A stretch of DNA of 64,000 bases from Pyrinomonadaceae bacterium (lineage in GTDB: Bacteria > Acidobacteriota > Blastocatellia > Pyrinomonadales > Pyrinomonadaceae): NCBI GenBank assembly GCA_019186825.1, contig JABARP010000002.1, forward strand, positions 62,001-126,000, in the 5' to 3' direction. The notes under the pieces were generated by a model. It ran no database searches and had not been told where the DNA came from. It saw only the letters and a program-made list of their open reading frames with translations. Position numbers and translations under genes: made by a program. This document shows, piece by piece, positions 44,974 to 53,622 of this stretch; position 1 is the first letter of the stretch; each line of letters begins with the position of its first letter.

Positions 44974-45486
44974 TTAAAATGTCGAGCAACTTCTTCTAGT
45001 CTTTGTGATCGGCTTAACCCTACCATTCTCAAAGACGAAGGCCCGTTCCCGACATTCGCTGCGTTGTCCGAGATCGATCAGATACTGAGCAACGATCAGT
45101 TTGCTGTCGGCCTGGTAGTAAAGGATCGCTAGATATTCGAATCCGTCTCGAGTTTTCGGGGGCGGTTCGGCCGTTGAAAAGGGAAACAGCGCTTTCAATT
45201 CGCGACCCGAAGACAGGTCCGTCATCGTGTAGTATCTGCAGCCGGTTCCGCAACTGTGAACTCCGATATAATATCTCCCCGCGAAATTGACCTCAGGCGG
45301 ATCTACAAGTTTTCCGGCATCGTCTCTCCACTCACCACTACTCGACCGTTGGATCCATTTCGGCAAATGAACGCGACCCTGATAACGCGAAACCTTGTAG
45401 TATTCAAATCGCGGACGAGCATCTTGCGCAGCAATTGAGAGAAAGCAGAAAAAGAGAATGACAAAAACGGCTCCTGATGTCTTCAT
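44974..45486 (-). CDS. Small exported protein of unknown function
   Basis: About 170 residues from ATG 45486 (MKTSGAVFVILFFCFLSIAAQ, signal peptide); the frame is open 26 codons further upstream but those residues are unlikely. Six Cys, including HSCGTGCRYY and SECRER, could form disulfides; the text ends SCSTF. VNFAGRYYIGVHSCGTGC and AYLIDLGQ-like (AQYLIDLGQRSE) patterns are seen in small proteins of unknown function. It lies downstream of the hybrid kinase gene on the same strand and is convergent with cusB. Confidence 0.65.
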   Translation of the reverse strand: MKTSGAVFVILFFCFLSIAAQDARPRFEYYKVSRYQGRVHLPKWIQRSSSGEWRDDAGKLVDPPEVNFAGRYYIGVHSCGTGCRYYTMTDLSSGRELKALFPFSTAEPPPKTRDGFEYLAILYYQADSKLIVAQYLIDLGQRSECRERAFVFENGRVKPITKTRRSCSTF

Positions 45487-45520
45487 AGTGCTCAAAATGA
45501 ACGCGTACAAAACGCAAAGC

Positions 45521-47467
45521 TCAGAATCGCTTCGGCTCCGCAAGCAGTACTGAGAGGCAAGCAAGAAGCTTTTTGGCAGTGAACGGCTTTACCAAAAACG
45601 CATCCACACCCGCAGCCTCAAGCTTCGAGATCTGAGCCGAACTGAGCAGGCCGCTCATCGCGACGATCCTGACGTGCGGCGCGATCCGCCGCACCGCTCG
45701 AGCAAGCAGGGCTCCATCTACGAGCGGCATCGAGGCATCGGTTATTACGGCGGCAAGTTTCTCTCTATTATCCGCAAATGCCGCGATGCCTTCGGCACCA
45801 TCTGCCGCGATCAATGTACGATAGCCTGCCTTTTCAAGCGCGAACTGGGTGATCTCCCTAACGTCTGCTTCGTCATCAACGATCAGAATAAGTTGACCTT
45901 TGCCCTCGGACGCTCCATTTTCGGCTTCCGAATCTGAAGAATGTTCCTTCGTTTCGACCGCCGGAAAATAGATCGAGAATTTTGTGCCGCGACCGACCTC
46001 GCTTTTTACGTCAAGGAAGCCGCCGTGGGCTTCAACGATATTGAGTACCGTCGAAAGCCCGAGGCCCGTTCCCTTTCCGATCTCTTTCGTCGTAAAGAAC
46101 GGGTCGAAAATGCGCTCTATCGTTTCTTCGGACATTCCGTGGCCCGAATCCTCAACGGTCACCAAAACATATCGGCCCGGTACCATTTCAGGGCTCATCC
46201 GATGGTAACTCTCGTCAATGGCCTCATTGGTAATTGAGATCGACAGCAGGCCGCCCTCAGGCATCGCGTCGTTCGCATTAAGGCATAGATTCATCAAGAC
46301 CTGGTGCATCTGCGTCGGATCTGCATTGACGACCCAGAGGTCCGGATCGATCTGCTGCCTCAAAGTGATCGATCTCGGGAGCGTCTCGCGTAGTACTTGT
46401 ATCAGTTCTTTAGCAACGTGCCTCAATTGGACCGGCACGACGTTCTTTTCCGTACCGCGGGCGAAAGAGAGAACCTGCCGCACCAGATCGGCACCGCGTT
46501 CGGCATTATCGCGGATCATCGCAAGCCATTTCCGGCCCTCGGCGCTCAAAGACTCATGTTCCTCAAGCATCTCGACACCCATAAGGACGGGCGAAAGTGT
46601 GTTGTTGAGATCGTGGGCAATGCCGCCGGCGAGCGTGCCGATGGATTCCATTCGCTGGACGCGCAGCAAGTGGTCTTCGGCCTGCTTCTGCTGCGAGATA
46701 TCGGTTTGCGTAATAAGGATGTAGTCGGGCTGGTCAAGCTCATTCCGAACGAGCGTCCAGCGAGCGTCGATGGTCAGCTGGCGGCCGTCCTTGGTCTTGC
46801 GTTTCACGACGCGATTCATCTTTCCCGTGGGCTCGAACGCATTCCTTATAGCCTCAAGCTCCCTCAGATCGCCGTCAAAAAGCACATCGATAATGCTGCG
46901 GCCGAGGACTTCCGCAACATCCATCCCGTAGATCTTCTCGGCCCCGCGATTCCAAAAAAGAATGTCGTAATTCAAGTCGCAGACAAGGACCGCATCGCGC
47001 GTCTTATCAAGAAGTTCTGCCTGCTGCCGGATACGATGTTCGGCGAGTTTTCGCTCGGTGATATCGAAACGGATCGCAATGTACTGATACGGCTTTCCGC
47101 GGTCATCCAGAAAAGGAACGATCGTCGTATCGACCCAGTAGTACACCCCGTCCTTCGTCTTATTTCGAAGTTCGCCGTGCCAGGTCCGGCCGTTCGCGAT
47201 CGTGACCCAGATCTTCCGAATGAACTCCTTGGAATGGTAGGTGGAGTTGACAATGCGGTGATCCTGCCCGATGAGCTCTTCGCGCGTGTATTTAGAGATC
47301 TCGCAAAACTTGTCGTTAACGAAGGTGATGATTCCCCGCTGATCTGTGAACGCAACGATCGCGGCTTCGTCCAAAGCAAATTTGAGATCGGCAAGCTCCT
47401 TGGACGTTGCTTCTAAGCTCCGCAGAAGCGGTACCGAGCCATCGGTCTGTTTCGGATCATTCGCCAT
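45521..47467 (-). CDS. Soluble PAS-PAS hybrid histidine kinase with receiver domain
   Basis: 648 residues without a transmembrane segment. Two PAS domains (about 30-140, 150-260), then the HisKA domain with His285 in GGIAHDLNN, an HATPase domain (LMNLCLNANDAM, DSGHGMS, FFTTKEIGKGTGLGLSTV) and a C-terminal receiver (about 525-645) with VDDEAD and a phospho-acceptor Asp in ITDASMP. It starts 11 bases before the stop of the NtrC-like gene, so the two are translated together. PAS domains suggest a redox, oxygen or ligand signal sensed in the cytoplasm. Confidence 0.92.
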   Translation of the reverse strand: MANDPKQTDGSVPLLRSLEATSKELADLKFALDEAAIVAFTDQRGIITFVNDKFCEISKYTREELIGQDHRIVNSTYHSKEFIRKIWVTIANGRTWHGELRNKTKDGVYYWVDTTIVPFLDDRGKPYQYIAIRFDITERKLAEHRIRQQAELLDKTRDAVLVCDLNYDILFWNRGAEKIYGMDVAEVLGRSIIDVLFDGDLRELEAIRNAFEPTGKMNRVVKRKTKDGRQLTIDARWTLVRNELDQPDYILITQTDISQQKQAEDHLLRVQRMESIGTLAGGIAHDLNNTLSPVLMGVEMLEEHESLSAEGRKWLAMIRDNAERGADLVRQVLSFARGTEKNVVPVQLRHVAKELIQVLRETLPRSITLRQQIDPDLWVVNADPTQMHQVLMNLCLNANDAMPEGGLLSISITNEAIDESYHRMSPEMVPGRYVLVTVEDSGHGMSEETIERIFDPFFTTKEIGKGTGLGLSTVLNIVEAHGGFLDVKSEVGRGTKFSIYFPAVETKEHSSDSEAENGASEGKGQLILIVDDEADVREITQFALEKAGYRTLIAADGAEGIAAFADNREKLAAVITDASMPLVDGALLARAVRRIAPHVRIVAMSGLLSSAQISKLEAAGVDAFLVKPFTAKKLLACLSVLLAEPKRF

Positions 47468-48863
47468 TTATCTGAGCCTTTGAAGCCAACTCGTCGTCGA
47501 TCTTTCTCAATCGATAACGAAGCTGGTCGCGTGTGATGCCGAGAAGCCGTGCAGCACGAGAGAGGTTATGGCCGGTTCGTTCGAACGCCTGTCGGCAGAG
47601 CTCGTTCTCGACCTCTTCGATCGCGATCCCTTCGGGTGGGAGTTCAATATTGAGGCCGCCGACAGGAGCTGCAGCCTCGCTCACCATATCCTGCGGGAGA
47701 TGTGTAAGCGTTACCAACGGGCCCTCTTCCAATATCGACGCTCGTTCGATGACATTGCGGAGTTCTCGAACATTTCCCGGCCACCGATACGCACAAAAGA
47801 GATTCGCCGCTTCCTTACTCAAGCCCTTCAGCTTCTTTTCCCGACGCTTAACATTTGCTTTTTCTATGTAATGCTGTGCAAGCAGCAGCACATCCTCCGC
47901 TCGATCGCGAAGCGGCGGAATATCGACCTGTATCACCGAGAGCCTAAAATAAAGGTCAAGGCGAAACTCGCCTCTTTCGCCCGCCCGCTTTAGGTCAAGG
48001 TTTGACGCCGCAATGATGCGGACATCTAGCGGAAGGTCCTTAAGGCCGCCGACGCGTCGAAAACGTCCTTCTTCCAAAACCCGCAGCAGCTTTGCCTGAA
48101 GGCCAAGCTCCATCTCGCCGATCTCGTCAAGGAAGATCGTGCCGCCCTGAGCTTGCTCAAAAAGGCCCTCTTTCGTCTGCTTTGCATCAGTGAATGCACC
48201 CTTCTCGTAGCCGAAGAGTTCCGATTCGATCAAGGTCGCGGGCAATGCAGCACAGTTGATCGCCAGATACGGTGCATGTGCGCGATACGAAGCATAATGG
48301 ATCGCACGGGCAAAAAGATCCTTGCCTGTGCCCGTCTCGCCCTGAAGCAGGATCGAGGCAACATCAGAATCCGCGACCTTGCGTGCGAGATCTATCGCAT
48401 AACGCATCGCCGTCGAATCGCCCAGTATCTGATCGAATGTAAAGGCTCTCGACCGTTCCTTCCTTGTTCGTTGAACTTCGCGTCGGAGGTCTCTCGTCTC
48501 AAGAGCATTCTTGATCGTCAACCTAAGCTCTTCGAGCCTGATGGGCTTTCCAATAAAGTCGTGGGCACCGGCTCTAAATGCTGCGAGCACGTTCGGCATT
48601 CCGACGTTGCCTGTGATCATAATGACGATCGTGTCGGCGTTGTCGGCCTTGATCCGTTCAAGGAGGTCGATACCGTTTCCATCAGGCAGATCGATGTCGA
48701 GCAGGACAACGGCGGGAGGATCTTCGCCGAGTATTGACGCCGCCTCGGCGATCGTCCCGGCTGACCGCGAATCATAGTTCCACGACCGCAGAGCTTCAGT
48801 TAAAGCAAAACGGATCGAGGCATCGTCATCGACGATCAGGATCGTTGGATCAATTTGATTCAA
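47457..48863 (-). CDS. NtrC-family sigma-54-dependent response regulator
   Basis: 468 residues. Receiver domain (8-118, phospho-acceptor Asp56 in LLDIDLP), AAA+ domain with GETGTGKD (175-182, Walker A), GAFTDA (222-227, a variant of the sigma-54 contact motif GAFTGA), TIFLDEIGEM (Walker B) and a C-terminal Fis-type helix-turn-helix (HNLSRAARLLGITRDQLRYR). It is the likely activator of the sigma-54 promoter of the divergent stress-protein gene and is partnered by the overlapping hybrid kinase. Confidence 0.95.
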   Translation of the reverse strand: MNQIDPTILIVDDDASIRFALTEALRSWNYDSRSAGTIAEAASILGEDPPAVVLLDIDLPDGNGIDLLERIKADNADTIVIMITGNVGMPNVLAAFRAGAHDFIGKPIRLEELRLTIKNALETRDLRREVQRTRKERSRAFTFDQILGDSTAMRYAIDLARKVADSDVASILLQGETGTGKDLFARAIHYASYRAHAPYLAINCAALPATLIESELFGYEKGAFTDAKQTKEGLFEQAQGGTIFLDEIGEMELGLQAKLLRVLEEGRFRRVGGLKDLPLDVRIIAASNLDLKRAGERGEFRLDLYFRLSVIQVDIPPLRDRAEDVLLLAQHYIEKANVKRREKKLKGLSKEAANLFCAYRWPGNVRELRNVIERASILEEGPLVTLTHLPQDMVSEAAAPVGGLNIELPPEGIAIEEVENELCRQAFERTGHNLSRAARLLGITRDQLRYRLRKIDDELASKAQINGE

Positions 48864-49169
48864 ACCTTTATTTTTCCTGCACTCGGGATCATTTCAAGAG
48901 ACGTTTCACGTTTCGCATATTTTATCTCATTTGCGCGCATAACAGTACTTACACGTTGCGAAACTTTTTACGTATTTTTGAGAGCGCACATTTCTCCACA
49001 CTCTCTATGAAAGATTCCACACTTAATGTGAACGCTAAGCCGCCTGATGAGAGATTTCGTGTGCGATAGCGCACTACAACGCGAATGGCACACACCTTGC
49101 GCCATCAGCATAGGAGCGGTCAGGTTTTGCATTCGGCCAAACCTTTGGAATTCGCCTTTTGATAGAAGT
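48864..49169. other. Divergent regulatory region between regulator and stress-protein genes
   Basis: 306 bases without a gene. It holds the -24/-12 promoter at 49086, an inverted pair GTTTCGCA (48910-48917) / TGCGAAAC (48957-48964) 39 bases apart, and the dyad GTGCG-4-CGCAC (49061-49074). The former lies about 130-190 bases upstream of the predicted start, a usual distance for NtrC-type enhancer sites. Confidence 0.6.
49086..49100 (+). promoter_or_regulatory. Sigma-54 (-24/-12) promoter of the stress-protein gene
   Basis: TGGCAC (49086-49091), five bases and TTGC (49097-49100) match the RpoN consensus exactly, with GG and GC ten bases apart. Start of transcription would be near 49112, and the gene begins at 49170. 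The divergent NtrC-like regulator is the natural activator. Confidence 0.8.
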
Positions 49170-50141
49170 ATGAGGCTGTTGATCGCATACGATGGGTCAA
49201 AAAGTGCTGAGGCAGCGATCGATGATCTCGCCGTCTCGGGTCTTCCTCCGTCCGGCTATGCAAAGGTACTCTCAGTGGCGGAGGTGTGGCTTCCTCCCGC
49301 AAACGCCATCGAAGATACAGCAGAGGTTTCGTCGGCATACATAGAATCACTGATCCGTGAACACCGTGAAAAGGGCGAACGCGTACTTGCCTCGGCGTCG
49401 ATCCTCGCAAAACACGCCGAGACGCGGGTGAAAGCAGCATTGCCCGGCTGGGAAGTCAGCTCAGATGCAACGTTCGGTTCGCCCGCGTGGGAAGTCCTTG
49501 AGGCCGCTGAAGCCTTCAAAGCAGACCTCATAATCGTCGGCGCTCAAGGACACTCCGTCGTCAGCTCGTTCCTGCTTGGTAGCACCTCGCAAACTGTCCT
49601 AACCGAGGCGAAGTGCTCGGTACGGGTTGCACGAGGCAAAAACGAACTCGATCCGGGTCTCGGGAGAATAATTATTGGCTTCGACGGTTCAAAGGGTGCC
49701 TCCGCAGCGGTCGCAGCAGTTGCGGCTCGAAAATGGATGCACGGCACAGAGGTCAAGCTGCTCAGCGTTACCGAACCGAGCACGCCGGTAAGCATAGACA
49801 GATTCGTAACGCCGATACGCAAAGCGATCGGCGGCGTAGAGACCATCGACGACAAGTGGCTTGCCGAACTCGGCGACATCGCGTTGGCAAAATTGCGAAA
49901 TGCACGCATCGATGCCCGGCTTCAGATCGTAGCGGGAAACCCTAAAGACGTACTCGTGCACGAAGCACAGGTCTGGGGCGCAGATGCGATCTTCGTCGGT
50001 GCAAATGCGCTGGGCAGTCGCCTCGCGAGACTATTGCTTGGCAGTACGGCGTCCGCTGTCGCAGCGAGAGCAAACTGTTCTGTCGAGGTTGTAAGATCTC
50101 CGCAACCCTTTCAGCAGGAAGGATCCGTGGAGGGAAGATGA
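49170..50141 (+). CDS. Tandem universal stress protein (UspA-like)
   Basis: 323 residues with two Usp domains. The first (1-~150) starts MRLLIAYDGSKSAEAAIDDL and ends with the nucleotide motif GAQGHSVVSSFLLGSTS (G-x2-G-x9-G-S/T); the second (~165-323) starts RIIIGFDGSKGASAAV and ends GANALGSRLARLLLGSTAS, with a related motif. ATG 49170 is chosen because it opens the first domain; the frame is open 41 codons upstream across the promoter. Transcription from the sigma-54 promoter links it to the kinase/regulator pair. Confidence 0.9.
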   Translation: MRLLIAYDGSKSAEAAIDDLAVSGLPPSGYAKVLSVAEVWLPPANAIEDTAEVSSAYIESLIREHREKGERVLASASILAKHAETRVKAALPGWEVSSDATFGSPAWEVLEAAEAFKADLIIVGAQGHSVVSSFLLGSTSQTVLTEAKCSVRVARGKNELDPGLGRIIIGFDGSKGASAAVAAVAARKWMHGTEVKLLSVTEPSTPVSIDRFVTPIRKAIGGVETIDDKWLAELGDIALAKLRNARIDARLQIVAGNPKDVLVHEAQVWGADAIFVGANALGSRLARLLLGSTASAVAARANCSVEVVRSPQPFQQEGSVEGR

Positions 50142-50207
50142 AAGAGCCACGGCGTCCGCTAAACAACAGCCGTTTGTTGTCGGCTTGGCTCCCGATCTGG
50201 GGCAATG

Positions 50208-50738
50208 TCAGGTCGCAGTGTCGCGAAAGCGGTTCGGGTATCGATCGAGCTCAGCCCGCACGGATGAGAGAAGTGCTTCGGCGGCTGCAGGTTCGAGAAA
50301 GTCGGGACCGGTAAGTGTGTAGATCTGGCTCTCCTCGATATCGTTATGGACTTTAAGCCGTTCGACAACGCCCTGTAGAAGCCCGCGGACATTCGCAAAG
50401 GTTTCGGCTTCGTTGCCGAAGGTGAAGACGAGCCGCATCGCCTTGATCGCGCGTGCAAGCTCGGTCATAAAATAGTCATGATCTTCGCGAAGAACGCCGA
50501 GTATCTCCGGAATGTTCTCAAGTTCGGGCGTTTTTTTTGCAACTTCGCGGACCACTGGAAAGAGCCTTAGATGTTCGGCACGAATATGTATTCCGAGCCT
50601 GGCCCAGAAGAAATCGAGCTTCGCAAAGGTCTCAACAGCATCTCCAGCCTCGATCGCTGCCATCGTTTCATCCACGAGGACGTCGAGTTCCCTGTGGTCA
50701 TTCTCAAGCTGCTCGTGAATCGTGCTCAAATGCGTCAT
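50208..50738 (-). CDS. Hemerythrin-domain protein
   Basis: 176 residues, four-helix bundle binding a di-iron site. Ligand-type residues are His15 (ENDHRELD), His51 and His56 (GIHIRAEH), His87 (REDHDYF), His131 and Glu135/136 (KVHNDIEES). Bacterial hemerythrins bind O2 or NO or repair iron-sulfur clusters. It converges with the stress-protein gene and its start faces pdxH across a 108-base region with a palindrome. The nos operon nearby would fit an NO-protective role, an inference. Confidence 0.9.
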   Translation of the reverse strand: MTHLSTIHEQLENDHRELDVLVDETMAAIEAGDAVETFAKLDFFWARLGIHIRAEHLRLFPVVREVAKKTPELENIPEILGVLREDHDYFMTELARAIKAMRLVFTFGNEAETFANVRGLLQGVVERLKVHNDIEESQIYTLTGPDFLEPAAAEALLSSVRAELDRYPNRFRDTAT

Positions 50739-50790
50739 TTCGCCGTTTTTGGACTTTTAAGAATGCTAATCGAGGAGAAAGTCGCGTTTT

Positions 50791-50804
50791 ATGACCTAGG
50801 TCAT
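50791..50804. promoter_or_regulatory. 14-bp palindrome between hemerythrin and pdxH genes
   Basis: ATGACCTAGGTCAT (50791-50804) is fully symmetric and resembles CRP/FNR-superfamily half-sites (TTGAC/GTCAA-type). Its centre (50797.5) is 41.5 bases from the predicted start on each side if TATCCT (50827-50832, plus) and TAGCAT (50768-50763, minus) are the -10 boxes. That is the standard class II activator position. Confidence 0.55.
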
Positions 50805-50846
50805 CTAATTCGCCCATTCATAACAATATCCTATGCTTGAGCTGTA

Positions 50847-51512
50847 ATGAATCTTGCACGAAACATCGTAGCTGAAGGCATTGGCCGACCTGCGGGCTAT
50901 CACTATCGAACGCCAATATTTAACGGCATTTCGCGTGTAGCCGTAGCACCGGCGCCAAGTCCGTTCACGCATTTCACTCGATGGGTCACCGAAGCCGTCA
51001 AGCAAGGTGTTGCCGAGCCGAATGCGATGGTGCTTGCCACGGCGTCCTCAACGGGAATGCCGTCGTCAAGGATCGTACTCCTGCACAGTTTCAGCGAGTC
51101 AGGATTCATCTTTTTTACCGATCGAGAGTCGAGAAAATATTGGGAGATCGCCGAGAATCCAAAAGCTTCACTGCTCTTCTACTGGAAGGAAACGCAGCAA
51201 CAGATCCGCATCGAGGGCAAACTCGTACCCCTGTCGGCTGAATCGGTCGCGGCCCGCCTCAAAGAGGCGGTCGAGAGCATGTCAGCAGAGAGCGGCGATG
51301 TTCTGTACGCAAACCTTTGCCTGACCGAAATGTTCAACGAGCGTGCACGTCAATGGGCAAAGGGCAAGAATGTAACTTCGTCGCGTTGGTGTGCTTTCGA
51401 ACTTACTCCGGAGAGATTCGAGTTTTGGGAAGGGCAAGCGAACGGAGCAAGCGATCGAAAGTTCTATTCGCGAACTCCGGCTGGCTGGAACGCAACGGAC
51501 AAGACCGTCTGA
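50847..51512 (+). CDS. pdxH: Pyridoxamine 5'-phosphate oxidase
   Basis: FMN-dependent oxidase making pyridoxal 5'-phosphate, 221 residues. EPNAMVLATASSTGMPSSRIVLLHSFSE is split here as EPNAMVLATASS and PSSRIVLLHSF; FFTDRESRKYWEIAENPKAS and YWKETQQQIRIEGK are FMN/substrate motifs. The C-terminal RxH catalytic stretch is less clear than in E. coli PdxH (SSRWCAFELTPERFEFW), so it may be a divergent member. Only 22 bases separate it from the YwiC-like gene. Confidence 0.85.
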   Translation: MNLARNIVAEGIGRPAGYHYRTPIFNGISRVAVAPAPSPFTHFTRWVTEAVKQGVAEPNAMVLATASSTGMPSSRIVLLHSFSESGFIFFTDRESRKYWEIAENPKASLLFYWKETQQQIRIEGKLVPLSAESVAARLKEAVESMSAESGDVLYANLCLTEMFNERARQWAKGKNVTSSRWCAFELTPERFEFWEGQANGASDRKFYSRTPAGWNATDKTV

Positions 51513-51534
51513 AGGAAAATCGGGACCGCACGTT

Positions 51535-52368
51535 ATGGATGGTGGAATGATGGTTAAGAATGGCTCCGCAGCAAAACGAGCTTCGAACATACCTGCAAAG
51601 TCGATCGCCCTGCCGGTCGAGCACGGTGCGTGGGGTTTTCTGTTCGAACCGCTGATCGCCGGCGTCATCATCGCTCCGAGTATTGCGGCCCCTTTCATCC
51701 CGCTGCTCGCGATCGGTGCGTTTTTGACGCGGCAGCCTCTCAAATTCTTTCTCGGCGACTGGTATCAGAAACGCACACTCCCGCGCACTTACGTTGCGCG
51801 GAAATTCGTACTTACCTTTGGAGGCATCGCTGCCTTCGGCCTGCTCGGTAGCCTGATCTTTGCTCCGCTTCACAGCTTTTTACCTTTCGTCCTCGCTTCA
51901 CCGCTCGTGATCTATTTGATCATTCAGGATGTCGCTCGGCAGACGCGGCATCTCGTGCCCGAGCTGCTCGCAGCCGCCGCGTTGGCGTCTTCCGTCTCCG
52001 TGCTAGCACTCGCCGGCGGCTTCGATTCGAAGTTCGCCCTTGCCTTATGGGCGATCATACTCGCACGGCTGATTCCTTCGATCCTATACGTCCGGAATCG
52101 CGTTCGGATGGGCAAGCAGAAGGACTTTGCGGTCTTCGCACCGATCATCTCCCACATTGCTGCCTTGATACTTGTAATTGCGATCTACTATGCGGGTTCG
52201 GCCTCGATCCTGACGGTTATTATGGCCGCATTCCTTGCAGCCCGCGCGATCTATGGGCTCTCGCCTTATCAGCAGAAGCTGAGTGCAAAAGTGATCGGCA
52301 TCTGGGAGGTCGTTTACGGGATCATCTACGCCCTTTCGATCGGTATCGGATACTACATCGGGATCTAG
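51535..52368 (+). CDS. YwiC-like membrane protein
   Basis: About 277 residues with eight to nine transmembrane helices. LPVEHGAWGFLFEPLIAGV after a short N-terminus and FLTRQPLKFFLGDWYQK are diagnostic of the YwiC-like family, unknown in function but often near anaerobic or nitrogen-oxide genes. Start chosen at ATG 51535; ATG 51547 and 51550 are alternatives. Its stop codon shares CTAG with that of nosY on the other strand (52365-52368). Confidence 0.8.
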   Translation: MDGGMMVKNGSAAKRASNIPAKSIALPVEHGAWGFLFEPLIAGVIIAPSIAAPFIPLLAIGAFLTRQPLKFFLGDWYQKRTLPRTYVARKFVLTFGGIAAFGLLGSLIFAPLHSFLPFVLASPLVIYLIIQDVARQTRHLVPELLAAAALASSVSVLALAGGFDSKFALALWAIILARLIPSILYVRNRVRMGKQKDFAVFAPIISHIAALILVIAIYYAGSASILTVIMAAFLAARAIYGLSPYQQKLSAKVIGIWEVVYGIIYALSIGIGYYIGI

Positions 52369-53195
52369 ATATCCTGATCCCGCAGCAGCCTGAACGAAAC
52401 TAATATCGGGGCGACTGTCCATACAAGTAGGCCAACGATCAACGCACCGATCGCCTGGCCGTATCCGCCAAGAAATTTGAGCAGAGCAGCTCCCGCTGCG
52501 CCAAAAACCTCACCACCCTTCATCGAGAGCAGGCCTGCGACTCGGACGATATCGACAGGATTCCCAAAGAGCGACGCGAAGATGAAGTAGTTCGCACTCC
52601 TCTCTTTCAGAAGAAGCGAACCGCCGAGGACGAGCAGGTCATAAAGGATCACAAAAAAGAACCATAGGAGAAGCGCGATGCCAAACGCCTTCGTTCGTCG
52701 ACGAGATGCGATCGCCGCTAGCATCGAGAGCGACAGAAATACAAGCGAGAGTATCAGCGACAGCATTACGAATGCTGGATAGCCAAGAAAGCCTTCCGCG
52801 TCTGTCTGGGTTGCTATGACAATTCCTCCGATGCCAAAGCCAATGAACGTTGCGGTCGTCATCGCAGCGAAAAGTCCGAGAAGCTTGCCGGCAAGTATCT
52901 CGCTTCTTGAGACAGGCTGCGAGAATAGCATTTCGTCCTCACCCTCATTCCGCAAAAAGCTCTGAGTGCCCATCATCAGAGCGACAAGTGGGATCAGATA
53001 GAGAACGAGGCTCAGAAGGCTCGCGGTTGTGCGATTAAAGCCTTGAAATCCGATCTCGCCGGCAGTCATCGTACCGAAGTATGAGATCGCAAGCACGAGC
53101 GATCCGAACACGAGTGCAAAGATCGTCGTCCACTTGTTCCGTATCGCGACGGTCAATTCCTGGCGTGCGATCGGTAAAATAGTGCTAAGTTCCAT
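52365..53195 (-). CDS. nosY: NosY-type ABC transporter permease
   Basis: 276 residues, six transmembrane helices (ABC-2 permease). TILPIARQELTVAIRNKWTTI at the start, ALMMGTQSFLRNEGEDEMLF and SRSEILAGKLLGLF fit NosY, which with NosF moves a sulfur species or copper intermediate for CuZ maturation. Last gene of the nos operon, 13 bases after nosL. Confidence 0.9.
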   Translation of the reverse strand: MELSTILPIARQELTVAIRNKWTTIFALVFGSLVLAISYFGTMTAGEIGFQGFNRTTASLLSLVLYLIPLVALMMGTQSFLRNEGEDEMLFSQPVSRSEILAGKLLGLFAAMTTATFIGFGIGGIVIATQTDAEGFLGYPAFVMLSLILSLVFLSLSMLAAIASRRRTKAFGIALLLWFFFVILYDLLVLGGSLLLKERSANYFIFASLFGNPVDIVRVAGLLSMKGGEVFGAAGAALLKFLGGYGQAIGALIVGLLVWTVAPILVSFRLLRDQDI

Positions 53196-53208
53196 ATTGA
53201 TCTCCGCC

Positions 53209-53622
53209 CTATGGTTTCAGCTCTTCGAACTTAAAGCTTTGGCCTTGTATGGCTTCCTTGTCGCGGAAAGCAATTATGCCGCCTCCCATTGGCGTCTTGA
53301 TGTTTCCGGGCCGGGTAAAGAATGCGTCCTCCGCCTTTACCCATTCTATTGATGGATAATCGACGACGTAGATCGCGGCCGGTTTAGACTTGTCCGCCGA
53401 ACGCTCCTGATATCGCAGTAGGCAAGCGATATCGTCGAATTTCAGGACCGTTTCATCCGCCTTGATGATCTCCGCAGCAAACTGTTTTTCGCTGATAGCC
53501 ATGCGGCAGAACGAACAAGCGTCCCCATCCTCGATCGGCACGGGAGCGACCTGCCCGGCTGCGCAAGCGATCAGGAAGAAGAGCGAAAGCGACAAAATTC
53601 TACGCGGTCTTAGCATAGTCAA
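53209..53622 (-). CDS. nosL: NosL copper chaperone lipoprotein
   Basis: About 137 residues. The hydrophobic N-terminus ends in FLIAC (lipobox), followed by GDACSFCRMAISEK, the CxxCxM Cu(I) motif of NosL. FDDIACLLRYQ and VVDYPSIEWVKAEDAFF complete the domain. A TTG at 53622 has AGGAG at eight bases and is my start; the ATG at 53616 is six bases further and less well spaced. It overlaps nosF by 23 bases. Confidence 0.92.
   Translation of the reverse strand: MTMLRPRRILSLSLFFLIACAAGQVAPVPIEDGDACSFCRMAISEKQFAAEIIKADETVLKFDDIACLLRYQERSADKSKPAAIYVVDYPSIEWVKAEDAFFTRPGNIKTPMGGGIIAFRDKEAIQGQSFKFEELKP

Noticed and set aside
45505..45520. A second ACGCAAAGC string, as in the riboswitch core
   Set aside because: It lacks the flanking stems and the GCxxGGCTGCC closing element; chance match at a gene end.
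46397..47416. 339-codon plus-strand frame opposite the hybrid kinase
   Set aside because: Shadow of the PAS/HisKA coding region.
47457..48863. GAFTDA in the regulator as a sign of inability to use sigma-54
   Set aside because: GAFTDA is a known natural variant and the adjacent exact -24/-12 promoter argues for normal function.
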